From contig SCQS01000048.1 in NCBI GenBank assembly GCA_004299705.1, positions 62,001-126,000 on the forward strand: a DNA stretch of 64,000 nucleotides, given 5' to 3'. A program made the translations under genes and the position numbers. Origin of the DNA: Rhodanobacteraceae bacterium. Its GTDB lineage: Bacteria > Pseudomonadota > Gammaproteobacteria > Xanthomonadales > Rhodanobacteraceae. Below the pieces are notes generated by a model that did not search any database, was not told the origin of the DNA, and was given only the letters and a program-made list of their open reading frames with translations. Positions 35,632 to 44,086 of the stretch are shown here, one piece after another (the stretch's first letter is position 1; each line of letters begins with the position of its first letter).

Positions 35632-36672
35632 TCAGGCCTCGACTTCCTCGGCATCCTCGGTTGCTGCAACGCCGCCCTTTTGCGCTCCGGTCAACAATTT
35701 GGCGCGCAAGGCCTCGTCGAGTTGCTTGGCCGCGGCCGGATTGTCCTTGAAATATTGGCGTGCGTTTTCCTTGCCCTGGCCGATTCGTTCGCCGCCGTAG
35801 CTGTACCAGGCGCCGGATTTCTCGACCAGGTTGTGGACGACACCTAGCTCGATCAGTTCGCCCTCGTAGGACGTGCCCTCGCCGTACAGGATTTCGAACT
35901 CGGCCTGCCGGAACGGTGGCGCCACCTTGTTCTTGACCACTTTCACGCGGGTCTGCGAGCCGATCACTTCTTCGCCCTTCTTCACCGCACCGATGCGGCG
36001 GATGTCGAGGCGCACCGACGCATAGAATTTCAGCGCGTTACCACCGGTGGTGGTTTCGGGATTGCCGAACATCACGCCGATCTTCATGCGGATCTGGTTG
36101 ATGAAGATCACCAGGGTGTTGGAACGCTTGATGTTGCCGGTGAGCTTGCGCAGCGCCTGACTCATCAGGCGCGCGTGCAGGCCGACGTGCGAATCGCCCA
36201 TCTCACCCTCGATTTCGGCCTTGGGCGTCAGCGCCGCGACCGAGTCGATCACCACGACATCGACCGCGTTGGAACGCACCAGCATGTCGGCGATTTCCAG
36301 CGCCTGCTCGCCGGTGTCGGGCTGGGAAACCAGCAGGTCGTCGACGTTGACGCCGAGTTTCTCGGCGTAGCTTGGGTCGAGCGCATGCTCGGCGTCCACG
36401 AAGGCCGCGGTGCCTCCGTTCTTCTGGCAGTTGGCGATCACCTGCAGGGTCAGCGTGGTCTTGCCCGAGGATTCCGGTCCGTAGACTTCCACCACACGCC
36501 CGCGCGGCAGGCCGCCGACGCCCAGCGCCACGTCCAGCCCCAGCGAGCCGGTCGAAACCGTGTCGATGGCCTCGGCGGTGCGGTCGCCCATGCGCATCAC
36601 CGCGCCCTTGCCGAACTGTTTCTCGATCTGGCCCAGTGCGGAAGCCAGTGCGCGGCGCTTGTTGTCGTCCAT
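35632..36672 (-). CDS. recA: Recombinase RecA
   Basis: This 346-residue ATP-dependent strand-exchange protein also triggers LexA cleavage. Walker A is GPESSGKT (65-72), the DNA-binding loops lie in [18 protein letters not shown] and [19 protein letters not shown], and the C-terminal domain ends in an acidic tail ([10 protein letters not shown]). The length is typical. The gene heads the recA-hicB-hicA-recX series. In its 131-bp upstream region I did not recognise a CTGT-N8-ACAG or TTAGTA-type SOS box. An inverted repeat TTCTCA/TGAGAA lies at 36721-36737. Confidence 0.98.
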   Translation of the reverse strand: MDDNKRRALASALGQIEKQFGKGAVMRMGDRTAEAIDTVSTGSLGLDVALGVGGLPRGRVVEVYGPESSGKTTLTLQVIANCQKNGGTAAFVDAEHALDPSYAEKLGVNVDDLLVSQPDTGEQALEIADMLVRSNAVDVVVIDSVAALTPKAEIEGEMGDSHVGLHARLMSQALRKLTGNIKRSNTLVIFINQIRMKIGVMFGNPETTTGGNALKFYASVRLDIRRIGAVKKGEEVIGSQTRVKVVKNKVAPPFRQAEFEILYGEGTSYEGELIELGVVHNLVEKSGAWYSYGGERIGQGKENARQYFKDNPAAAKQLDEALRAKLLTGAQKGGVAATEDAEEVEA

Positions 36673-36803
36673 TGCGGAACCCTCGAATGATTGTGCCGTG
36701 GTGAAGTATCGCGGCTGCGCTTCTCACGGGTTGAGAACGGATCGCCACGATGACGTCGCCATTATTCCACAGCACCCTGCCCCGGACAGCAGCCGATGCC
36801 GCA

Positions 36804-37307
36804 TCAAACTGTCAGGCTTTTCCGAACGCCGTCGAGCGCGGCCGCCACGGCCTGCCTGCGCACCGCATCGCGGTCGCCCTGGAAACGGAACACTCCGGAG
36901 CGCGCGGCTTCGCCGTGCCGCTGCCATGCGATCCAGACCGTGCCGACCGGTTTGTCCGGCGTGCCCCCGGACGGGCCGGCGATGCCAGTCACGGCCACCG
37001 CGACGCTCGCGCCAAAACGCTGCAATGCGCCCGACACCATTTCCAGCGCGCATTCGCGGCTGACCGCGCCGTGCTGCGCCAGCGTGGCGTCGGTGACACC
37101 CAGCAACGCCTGCTTGAGCGGGTTGCCGTAAGTCACCGCGCCGCCCACGAACCAATCCGAACTGCCCGTGATGTCGGTGAGCTGCTTGGCGATCCAGCCG
37201 CCGGTGCAGGATTCGGCGGTCGCCAGTATTTTGCCGTGATCGCGCAACAGTCCGGCCACGGTTTCCGCAGCAGCACGCAGGGCGGCATCGTTGGGGATCG
37301 GGTTCAA
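36804..37307 (-). CDS. pncC: CinA C-terminal domain amidase PncC
   Basis: This stand-alone CinA C-terminal domain, about 167 residues, is a nicotinamide-nucleotide amidase that recycles NMN to nicotinate mononucleotide. Motifs are ATAESCTGGWIAKQLTDI (with the catalytic Ser/Lys region), VGGAVTYGN, VAVTGIAGPSGGTPDKPVGTVWIA and a helical end. No ATG is available; a TTG at 37307 gives the normal length, and another TTG at 37364 is possible. It precedes recA, as in many gammaproteobacteria. Confidence 0.88.
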   Translation of the reverse strand: MNPIPNDAALRAAAETVAGLLRDHGKILATAESCTGGWIAKQLTDITGSSDWFVGGAVTYGNPLKQALLGVTDATLAQHGAVSRECALEMVSGALQRFGASVAVAVTGIAGPSGGTPDKPVGTVWIAWQRHGEAARSGVFRFQGDRDAVRRQAVAAALDGVRKSLTV

Positions 37308-37408
37308 TTGCCGGATTCCGGTTGTCGAATGCCCTGTTCTACCGCAACCCGGCACGCACGCCAAGCACCGCGCGTGTCATCTCGTCGGCGTGAGATGCCA
37401 CCGGCATC

Positions 37409-38074
37409 TCACGACAACCCTGACTCGCCCTCGACCACGAACCACACGTTTTCGGCGATGTTGGTGGCGTGGTCGCCGATGCGTTCGAGGTTCTTGGCGA
37501 CGAACATCAGGTGCGTGCACCAAGCGGCATCGTCCGGTGTCTGGCGCATCCGTGCCAACAGATCGTGGAACAGCACCGCGTGGGTCCGGTCCAGGTCGTC
37601 GTCACGCTGCCACACCGCATGTGCCAGTGCCGCATCGGTCGCACGCCACGCGCGCAGCACCTCGTGCACGATGTCGCAGGTGAGCAGACCCAGCGCGTGC
37701 AGGTTTTCGGGAAACCCGCCCTCGCCTGCCGGCATGGCCAGCGACAGGCGTGCGACGCCGACCGCGTGGTCGGCGATGCGTTCGATGTCGGAGGCGATCC
37801 GCAGCGCGGCCATCACCTCACGCAGGTCGCGCGCGCTGGGCTGGCGCAGCGCCAGCAGGCGCAGCACCTCGTGGCTGACCTCACGCTCGCGGGTATCGAT
37901 GGCGTCGTCGCCGTCGATGACCTGGCGTGCCAGCGTGGCGTCGCGCCCTTCCAGCGCCAACAGGGAATGCTCGACCTGGGTCAACGCGACATCGCCCATG
38001 TCGGCGATTTCCGACATGAGCCGCTGCAGCTCGGCGTCGTAGCTTTTGACGATGTGGTGATTCTGGATATCCAC
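37409..38074 (-). CDS. phoU: Phosphate-signalling protein PhoU
   Basis: This 221-residue all-helical protein joins the Pst transporter to the PhoR kinase and keeps the Pho regulon off when phosphate is high. It has the two repeated PhoU bundles with metal-binding motifs: SDIERIADHAVGVARL and KNLERIGDHATNIAENV. It ends the pst operon. A pair of hairpin repeats lies between it and pstB (38094-38230), which may process the message. Confidence 0.96.
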   Translation of the reverse strand: MDIQNHHIVKSYDAELQRLMSEIADMGDVALTQVEHSLLALEGRDATLARQVIDGDDAIDTREREVSHEVLRLLALRQPSARDLREVMAALRIASDIERIADHAVGVARLSLAMPAGEGGFPENLHALGLLTCDIVHEVLRAWRATDAALAHAVWQRDDDLDRTHAVLFHDLLARMRQTPDDAAWCTHLMFVAKNLERIGDHATNIAENVWFVVEGESGLS

Positions 38075-38093
38075 GTTGCACCTCTCGATGTTT

Positions 38094-38230
38094 CCTTCTC
38101 CCTTCGGGAGAAGGGGCGTAAAACGCCACTTTTCTCTTGTCCGAAGAACCGGATGCGGGTTCGGTCATGCACGGAACCGCATCATCGCCATGCGTACCCT
38201 CACCCCGCCCCCTCTCCCGCGGGGAGAGGG
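38094..38230. repeat. Hairpin repeat pair between pstB and phoU
   Basis: Two hairpins bound the 161-bp gap: CCTTCTCCC (38094-38102) with GGGAGAAGG (38106-38114), and CCCTCTCCC (38210-38218) with GGGAGAGGG (38222-38230). Related CCCTCTCCC repeats are widespread in proteobacteria. No promoter was seen, so phoU is probably read from the pst transcript through this element. Confidence 0.72.
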
Positions 38231-38235
38231 CCTTA

Positions 38236-39066
38236 TCACCCAAACCGTCCGGTGATGTAGTCCTCGGTCTGCTTCTTCGCGGGGCTGGTGAAAATCTTTT
38301 CGGTGGCATCGCACTCCACCATCTCGCCCAAGTACATGAAGGCAGTGCGGTCGGACACGCGCGCGGCCTGCTGCATGTTGTGGGTGACAATCACCAGCGT
38401 ATAGTCGCCCTTGAGTTCCTCGATCAACTGCTCGATCTTCGCGGTCGCGATGGGATCGAGCGCCGAGGTGGGTTCATCCAGCAGCAGCACTTCGGGCGCA
38501 AGCGCGATCGCGCGGGCAATGCACAGCCGCTGCTGTTGGCCGCCGGAAAGGCTGAGGGCGCTGCGCTTCAGCTTGTCTTTCACTTCGTCCCATAGCGCGG
38601 CGCGGCGCAAGGCCTGTTCCACGCGTCCGGACATGCCCGCCTTTGACAGTTTTTCGTGGTGGCGGATGCCCCACGCCACGTTCTCGAAGATCGTCATCGG
38701 AAACGGCACCGGTTTCTGGAACACCATGCCGACCTGACCGCGCAGGCGGTTCAAAGAATAGCGCGCATCGAGGATGTTCTCGCCATCCAGCAACACCTCG
38801 CCCTCGGCGCGCAGGCCCTGGTAGATCGCGTAGATGCGGTTGAACACGCGCAGCAGCGTGGACTTGCCACAGCCGGACGGACCGATGATCGCCGTGACCT
38901 GTTTCTCCGGAATGTCGAGGTCGATGCGCTTCAGCGCATGCGCATCGCCGTAGTGGAAGTCGAGTCCGCGCACCGCGAGTTTGGGCAGCACGCGCTCGCC
39001 CGCGCGCGCGGCGACAGCTTGCAGCCAGGGCGGCAGGTCGATGGCGGATGGCAGGGAATCAATCAT
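38236..39066 (-). CDS. pstB: Phosphate ABC transporter ATPase PstB
   Basis: This 276-residue ATPase drives high-affinity phosphate uptake by PstCA. Walker A is GPSGCGKST near residue 57, the signature [14 protein letters not shown], Walker [13 protein letters not shown], and the PstB-specific [16 protein letters not shown] follows the Q-loop. The ATG at 39066 overlaps the pstA stop by 8 bp. A 20-residue extra N-terminus precedes the usual start of the fold. Confidence 0.97.
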   Translation of the reverse strand: MIDSLPSAIDLPPWLQAVAARAGERVLPKLAVRGLDFHYGDAHALKRIDLDIPEKQVTAIIGPSGCGKSTLLRVFNRIYAIYQGLRAEGEVLLDGENILDARYSLNRLRGQVGMVFQKPVPFPMTIFENVAWGIRHHEKLSKAGMSGRVEQALRRAALWDEVKDKLKRSALSLSGGQQQRLCIARAIALAPEVLLLDEPTSALDPIATAKIEQLIEELKGDYTLVIVTHNMQQAARVSDRTAFMYLGEMVECDATEKIFTSPAKKQTEDYITGRFG

Positions 39067-39928
39067 TGGGACTCCGATGGCGACGCAGGAACAGGCGCGT
39101 GGCAAGGCTCAGGCCCAGCACGAACAGCGTGATCAGCAACGCGCCGGCCCAGGCGATCGCGTGCAACGCGGGGTTGGGGTCGTTGGTGTACTGGTAGATC
39201 GCGACCGGCAGGCTTTCCATCTTGTCGAACGGATGCGCGGTCATGAAGTTGTTGCCGAAGGCCGTGAACAAGAGCGGCGCGGTTTCACCGGCCAGCCGCG
39301 CCAGCGCCAGCAGCACGCCGGTCACGATGCCCGAAGTCGCCGCGCGCATCAGCACCTGCACGGTCAGCTTCCATTGCGGCACGCCCAGCGACAAGGCGGC
39401 CTCGCGCAAGGTGCCCGGCACCAGCTGCAGCATCTCGTCGGTGGTGCGCACGATCACCGGCAGGCCGATCAGCGCCAGCGCCACCGCGCCCGCGAAACCC
39501 GAGAACGACACCGCGCCGCCGGTGAGCTTCGACATCGGCAGCACCACGATCACGTACACGAACAGGCCCAGCACGATCGACGGCGCCGACAGCAGGATGT
39601 CGTTCAAGAATCGAATCGTTGCGCCGAGTTTGGTGCGATTCGCGTACTCGGCGAGGAAGGTGCCAGCAGCGACACCGATCGGCGCGCAGATCGCCAGCGC
39701 CATCACGTCCATCACCAGGCTGCCCACGATCGCGTTGGCAAGCCCGCCTTCGGCGCCGTAGGCGGTGATCTTCGTGAACAGTTTCCAGTCGATGGCGCCG
39801 ATGCCCTGTTGCAGCGTCACCCACAGGATCCACGCGAGGAACAGCAATCCCAGCACCGTCGCGCAGACACTCAACCCCAGCGCCAAACCGTTGGCGGCGC
39901 GGCGGCGCAGGTAAATGGCGGATTCCAT
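39059..39928 (-). CDS. pstA: Phosphate ABC transporter permease PstA
   Basis: This 289-residue inner-membrane permease has six hydrophobic segments and the ABC-coupling EAA-type loop near [24 protein letters not shown]. The [14 protein letters not shown] segment is diagnostic of PstA. It pairs with PstC to form the phosphate channel. The ATG at 39928 shares a base with the pstC stop (TGATG), so translation is coupled. A GTG one codon upstream is possible. The C-terminus is basic. Confidence 0.96.
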   Translation of the reverse strand: MESAIYLRRRAANGLALGLSVCATVLGLLFLAWILWVTLQQGIGAIDWKLFTKITAYGAEGGLANAIVGSLVMDVMALAICAPIGVAAGTFLAEYANRTKLGATIRFLNDILLSAPSIVLGLFVYVIVVLPMSKLTGGAVSFSGFAGAVALALIGLPVIVRTTDEMLQLVPGTLREAALSLGVPQWKLTVQVLMRAATSGIVTGVLLALARLAGETAPLLFTAFGNNFMTAHPFDKMESLPVAIYQYTNDPNPALHAIAWAGALLITLFVLGLSLATRLFLRRHRSPND

Positions 39929-40896
39929 CACGCGCCCTCCCGCCGCGCCAACCGGCGCAGCATCAGGCGTGCGATCAGCAGCACCACGAAGGTCACCACG
40001 AACAGCAGGAAGCCCAGCGCGATCAGCGCCGAGCGGTGCGTGCCGACCGCTTCGTTGAATTCATTGGCGATGCTGGAGGAAATCGTGGTGCCTGGCATCA
40101 GCAGCGACGACGTAATGCTGTACGCATTGCCGAGCACGAAGGTCACCGCCATCGTCTCGCCCAGCGCGCGGCCGAGGCCCAGGAAGATGCCGCCGATCAC
40201 CGCTGAGCGCGTGTAGGGCAGCACGATGTCCCACACCACTTCCCACGTCGTCGAACCCAGCGCGTAAGCCGATTCCTTGAGGCGCACCGGCACGGTCTGG
40301 AACACCTCGCGCATCACCGAGCAGATGAACGGCAGGACCATCACCGCCAGCACGATGCCGGCGGTGAGCAGACCCAGACCCAGCGGCGGCCCCTGGAACA
40401 ATTTGCCGAGCAAAGGAATGCGACCCAACGTATCGGAAAGTGCCGGTTCGATGCGCGCCATGAACGGCACGAACACGAACAGGCCCCACATGCCGTAGAT
40501 GATCGACGGGATGCTGGCCAGCAGTTCGATGGCAGTGGAAACGGGTCCGCGCAACCACGCGGGCGCGATCTCGGTGAGGAACAGCGCGATGCCGAAACTC
40601 ACCGGTACCGCCAGCAGCAATGCAATCAGGGACGTGACCAGCGTACCGAACACCGGCGCCAACGCGCCATAGTCGCCGGTCACCGGGTTCCAGGCATCGC
40701 TGGTGAGGAAATGCAGGCCCTGCCCGAACAATACCTCGCGCCCGCCCCAGAGCGTTGACAGCGCTGCGCCCAGCAACGCCGCCAGCACCAGCAGCGCGCA
40801 AGCCTTCAGCAGCCGGCGAAACAGCGCATCGCGACGGGCATCGCGACGGCTGCGTTGGTCGACATTGCTTACGGCGATGGCGGGGTTCGATGACAT
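39928..40896 (-). CDS. pstC: Phosphate ABC transporter permease PstC
   Basis: This 322-residue permease has six membrane segments, PstC motifs LASIPSIIYGMWGLFVFVP and VPVRLKESAYALGSTTWEVV, and the signature RALGETMAVTFVLGNA. It starts 158 bp downstream of pstS. That gap carries a family A palindromic repeat, which may allow pstS to be made in excess over the channel subunits. The N-terminus is basic and cytoplasmic. Confidence 0.96.
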   Translation of the reverse strand: MSSNPAIAVSNVDQRSRRDARRDALFRRLLKACALLVLAALLGAALSTLWGGREVLFGQGLHFLTSDAWNPVTGDYGALAPVFGTLVTSLIALLLAVPVSFGIALFLTEIAPAWLRGPVSTAIELLASIPSIIYGMWGLFVFVPFMARIEPALSDTLGRIPLLGKLFQGPPLGLGLLTAGIVLAVMVLPFICSVMREVFQTVPVRLKESAYALGSTTWEVVWDIVLPYTRSAVIGGIFLGLGRALGETMAVTFVLGNAYSITSSLLMPGTTISSSIANEFNEAVGTHRSALIALGFLLFVVTFVVLLIARLMLRRLARREGA

Positions 40897-40917
40897 GGGG
40901 GATTCGTGGGCTTGTCC

Positions 40918-41017
40918 TCCCCCTTCCGCAGGAAGGGGGAGCGAGGGGGATGGCTCTGATGCCTGTCATGACATCCCCCCGATGCTTCGCATCGATCCCC
41001 TTCGTTCCGAAGGGGGT
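40918..41017. repeat. Palindromic repeat family A, copy 3
   Basis: This copy lies between pstS and pstC and has TCCCCCTTCC (40918-40927) paired with GGAAGGGGGA (40931-40940), a GGGGGATG stem with CATCCCCC, a GATGCTTCGCATC hairpin, and a final CCCCTTCG/GAAGGGG-type stem ending near 41017. The order of hairpins matches copies at 951-1046 and 21208-21327. In this position it may protect the pstS message or attenuate downstream genes (inference). Confidence 0.8.
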
Positions 41018-41053
41018 GACGGTCTTTTGCCTCGGGAAATGACCGAAACACGC

Positions 41054-42076
41054 TTACTGCTTGAACTCCGTCTTCCAATACCCCTCGATCTGCTTCACCA
41101 GCGAGTCGGGCAGCGGCACGTAATCGAGCGCGGCGGCCGCGGACTTGCCCTCGGTGTACGCATAGCGGAAGAACTCGAACGCGACCTTGGCGTTCGCCGC
41201 ATGCTTGGGCTGCCGATACATGATCACCCAGGAGGTCGCGGTGATCGGCCAGGCGTCGGCGCCGGGCGCGTTGGTCATCAACAGGTCGAAGTTCTTCGCG
41301 TGCGCCCAGTCGGCGGTCGCGGCGGCGGCCTGGAAGCTTGCCGTGTTCGGCTGCACCACCTTGCCGGCCGCGTTCTTCATGCGCGCGTAACCGATGTGGT
41401 TCTGCAGGGCGTAGGCGTATTCGACGTAGCCGATCGAGTTCGGAATCTGCTTGACGTACGCCGACACACCTTCGTTGCCCTTGCCGCCGATGCCGGTCGG
41501 CCAGTTCACCGCGGTGCCCTCGCCCACCTTGGCTTTCCATTCAGGGCTGACCTTCGACAGATAGTCGGAAAAGTTGAAGGTGGTGCCCGAGCCATCCGAG
41601 CGGTGCACCACGGTGATCTTCGCGTTGGGCAGCGCGATGTCGGGGTTCAGCGCAGCGATCGCGGGATCGGACCAACTGGTAATCTGGCCGAGGAAGATCT
41701 TCGCGAGCACCGGGCCATCCAGCACCAGCTTGCCGGGCGCGATGCCCGCAACGTGGTACGCGGGCACGATGCCGCCGATCACGTCGGGGAACTGGCCGAG
41801 CCCGAATTTGGCGAGCGTGGCCGCGTCCAGCGGCATGTCGGACGCGCCGAAATCGACGGTGCCGGCCTTGATCTGGGCGATGCCGCCGCCCGAACCGATC
41901 GACTGGTAGTTGACGTGGTTGCCGGTCTTGGCGGCATACGCCGCCGACCACTTCGAGATCACCGGATACACGAAACTGGAGCCGGCGCCGGTGATGTCGG
42001 TGGCATGCGCGGCGGCGGTACCGAGCGCGAGCATGGCTGCGAGTGCGAGCAGGCGGAACTTGTTGTTCGAGGTCAC
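41054..42076 (-). CDS. pstS: Periplasmic phosphate-binding protein PstS
   Basis: This 340-residue binding protein delivers phosphate to PstCA. It has a signal peptide (residues 1-24, ending HA-TDI), then TGAGSSFVYPVISKW, the phosphate-site motifs YQSIGSGGGIAQI and DFGASDMPL, and HRSDGSGTTFNF. Start GTG 42076 is chosen because AAGGAA lies eight bases upstream and the signal peptide is complete; the longer frame is not coding-like. It leads the pst operon. Confidence 0.95.
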   Translation of the reverse strand: MTSNNKFRLLALAAMLALGTAAAHATDITGAGSSFVYPVISKWSAAYAAKTGNHVNYQSIGSGGGIAQIKAGTVDFGASDMPLDAATLAKFGLGQFPDVIGGIVPAYHVAGIAPGKLVLDGPVLAKIFLGQITSWSDPAIAALNPDIALPNAKITVVHRSDGSGTTFNFSDYLSKVSPEWKAKVGEGTAVNWPTGIGGKGNEGVSAYVKQIPNSIGYVEYAYALQNHIGYARMKNAAGKVVQPNTASFQAAAATADWAHAKNFDLLMTNAPGADAWPITATSWVIMYRQPKHAANAKVAFEFFRYAYTEGKSAAAALDYVPLPDSLVKQIEGYWKTEFKQ

Positions 42077-42147
42077 GCGGGTTTCCTTGTGGTCGTGGTC
42101 GATGCACGCATTGCAGCGCCCGCGTGTTGCAGTCCGATGAGAGGAAT

Positions 42148-42200
42148 GTTGCAGGTTGATGACAGCGTGTGGATGACAACGCGTGGATGACAGCCGCCGA
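42148..42200 (-). promoter_or_regulatory. pstS upstream region with 14-bp tandem repeats
   Basis: Three direct repeats of a 14-bp unit (GATGACAGCGTGTG type) start at about 42158, 42172 and 42186. On the minus strand each contains TGTCATC. Such CTGTCAT words are PhoB half-sites, but the spacing here is 14 bp, not the usual 11. One 11-bp spaced but imperfect pair, CTGTCAT with CTGCAAC, lies at 42165-42148. PhoB control of pstS is expected, but the spacing is atypical. Confidence 0.55.
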
Positions 42201-42214
42201 GTCACCCACGGCGC

Positions 42215-42232
42215 CTGTCACACAACCGTCAT
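42215..42232 (+). promoter_or_regulatory. Pho box of the phosphate porin gene
   Basis: CTGTCAC, ACAA and CCGTCAT form two half-sites with the 11-bp period of PhoB boxes. It lies about 80 bp before the porin start, in the pstS-porin divergent region, and is close to the classical CTGTCATAAAWCTGTCAT pattern. Confidence 0.75.
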
Positions 42233-42312
42233 GCCCGCGAAAAATCCGCGTAACGGCGGAACCTCATCCTGCGCCGCAGTTCCTCCCAACCCACTCCCGC
42301 AAGGAGATTTGC

Positions 42313-43485
42313 GTGCATACCAAGATGCTCGCGGTGGCCATCGCCACCAGCCTGACATTCACCAGCTTCGGAGCGTTCGCCCAAACCAATCCCGGCGAAA
42401 CGCAGCAACTGGCCGACTTGCAGGCGCAGCTCGCGGCCTTGCAAACCAAGGTCGCGCAACTCGAGCAGACCCAGGCCGCGCAGCCCGCGCCGGCGCCGGC
42501 CGCAAGCGACACCGCACACCGGCTGGACGCGCTGGAGAAGCTGGTCGACAACACCAGGCTCGGCGGCACCATGTTCGTCGATTTCAGCAATCTCGACCAG
42601 ACCAGCAACGGCAAGAAAACCAGCGCTTCGGGCACCGGCCTCGACGTCAAACGCTTCTACCTTTCCATCGACCACAAGTTCAACGATGTGTGGTCGGCCA
42701 ACCTCACCACCGACTTCAACTACACGAGCGCGACCGGCGAAACCCAGTTGTTCGTGAAAAAAGCCTACGTGCAAGGCGCGTTCGACAAGCTTGCAACGCT
42801 GCGCGTGGGTTCGGCCAACATGCCGTGGATTCCGTTCGTCGAGGACTGGTATGGCTACCGCTTCGTCGAAAACACGCTGGTCGACCGCATGCACTACGGC
42901 AACTCGGCCGACTGGGGCCTGCACCTGTTGGGCGACAACGGCGTGTTCAACTACCAGGTGTCCGCGATCAACGGCGGCGGCTACAAGAATCCGTCGCGTT
43001 CCAACCACGTGGATTTCGCGGCGCGCGTCGGCGTGCAGCCGATCAAGGGCCTGATGTTCGCGGTCGGCGGCTACGACGGCGACCTCGGCAAGGACACCGC
43101 GACCTCACCCGTCCTGCACAGCGCCAAGCGCTACGACGCGATGGCCGCGTGGAACCGCGATGGCCTGCGCCTGGGCGCCGAATGGTTCAAGGCCGACAAC
43201 TGGAAGAACGTCTTGACGCGCGCCGGCGACAGCGCGTCCGGCTGGTCGGCGTGGGGCAGCTACGATTTCGCACGCGCCTCGATCTTCGCGCGCTACGACC
43301 GCGTCAAACCCAGCGAGCAACTCGACCCCTCGCTCAAGGATACCTATTGGAACGCGGGCGTCGCCTTCCCCATCACCAAAGGCATCAAGGTCGCCGTCGC
43401 GTACAAGGACGAACGCCTGCGCAACAACGGCAACGTCGATGTCCACAGCCGCGAGGTCGGGGCGTGGGGCGAGGTGAAATTCTGA
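42313..43485 (+). CDS. OprO/OprP-like outer-membrane porin
   Basis: This 390-residue protein is a porin of the phosphate-selective O/P family. It has a signal peptide (residues 1-25, ending FAQ), a coiled-coil of Gln/Leu/Ala (QLADLQAQLAALQTKVAQLEQ), then beta strands of a barrel, ending in a C-terminal Phe as outer-membrane proteins do. A Pho box upstream and pstS beside it suggest phosphate or anion passage. GTG 42313 is preferred, with AAGGAG six bases upstream; an ATG at 42325 is an alternative. Confidence 0.88.
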   Translation: MHTKMLAVAIATSLTFTSFGAFAQTNPGETQQLADLQAQLAALQTKVAQLEQTQAAQPAPAPAASDTAHRLDALEKLVDNTRLGGTMFVDFSNLDQTSNGKKTSASGTGLDVKRFYLSIDHKFNDVWSANLTTDFNYTSATGETQLFVKKAYVQGAFDKLATLRVGSANMPWIPFVEDWYGYRFVENTLVDRMHYGNSADWGLHLLGDNGVFNYQVSAINGGGYKNPSRSNHVDFAARVGVQPIKGLMFAVGGYDGDLGKDTATSPVLHSAKRYDAMAAWNRDGLRLGAEWFKADNWKNVLTRAGDSASGWSAWGSYDFARASIFARYDRVKPSEQLDPSLKDTYWNAGVAFPITKGIKVAVAYKDERLRNNGNVDVHSREVGAWGEVKF

Positions 43486-43671
43486 CGGGATGTCGGAACC
43501 CCGGCCGGCACAGGGACGTGCACCGGGCCGGAGTCCCTTGTGTATCGAGATCGTCGCGCCCGACTCCACGCTGAACGCCGCGGACGGCACTAAGCGTACG
43601 CGAAGGCACTCCGCGGAATCTGTGCGCGTCGGGAGAAAAATCCGTCCCGATGCCAAGCCAAGGAGGAGTCC

Positions 43672-44046
43672 ATGAAAACCAGAAAAAGCACCATGTGCCT
43701 GCTGGCAGGTTCCGCACTCGCACTCGCGGCGGTGGTGCCCATGACGGCATCCGCGCACACCCATGTCTTCCTCGGCATCAATCTCGGTGGCCTGTTCGGA
43801 CCGCCGCCACCCGTCGAGGTGTACACGCCGCCCGAGTATTACGCCCCGCCGCCACCGCCGGCCTACTACGCGCCCCCTGCGTACTACCCGCCGCGTGTGG
43901 TCTACGGCGAGCCCGAAACCATCTATTACTACCATCGCGATCACGATTGGGATCGCCACCATTGGCGGCGCGGCTGGCGCGGTCATGACGACCACGGCTG
44001 GCACCGCGGCTGGCACGATCATGGCGGCGATGACGACGATCAATGA
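43672..44046 (+). CDS. Exported Pro/Tyr- and His-rich small protein
   Basis: This 124-residue protein has a signal peptide (residues 1-28, ending ASA). Residues 42-80 are Pro/Tyr-rich (PPPPVEVYTPPEYYAPPPPP), and the last third is rich in His, Asp, Trp and Arg (HRDHDWDRHHWRRGWRGHDD). The composition suggests a periplasmic or cell-wall protein that may bind metal. It ends in DDDDQ. No domain recognised. AAGGAGGAG precedes the ATG by six bases. Convergent with phoR. Confidence 0.78.
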   Translation: MKTRKSTMCLLAGSALALAAVVPMTASAHTHVFLGINLGGLFGPPPPVEVYTPPEYYAPPPPPAYYAPPAYYPPRVVYGEPETIYYYHRDHDWDRHHWRRGWRGHDDHGWHRGWHDHGGDDDDQ

Positions 44047-44053
44047 ACTTCCC

Positions 44054-44081
44054 GCGCCCACCTGCGCAAGCCGGTGGGCGC
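44054..44081. terminator. Hairpin between convergent genes
   Basis: GCGCCCACC (44054-44062) pairs with GGTGGGCGC (44073-44081) over a 10-nt loop, between the exported protein gene and the phoR stop. No T-tract follows on either strand, so termination is likely but not certain. Confidence 0.5.
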
Positions 44082-44086
44082 TGTGG

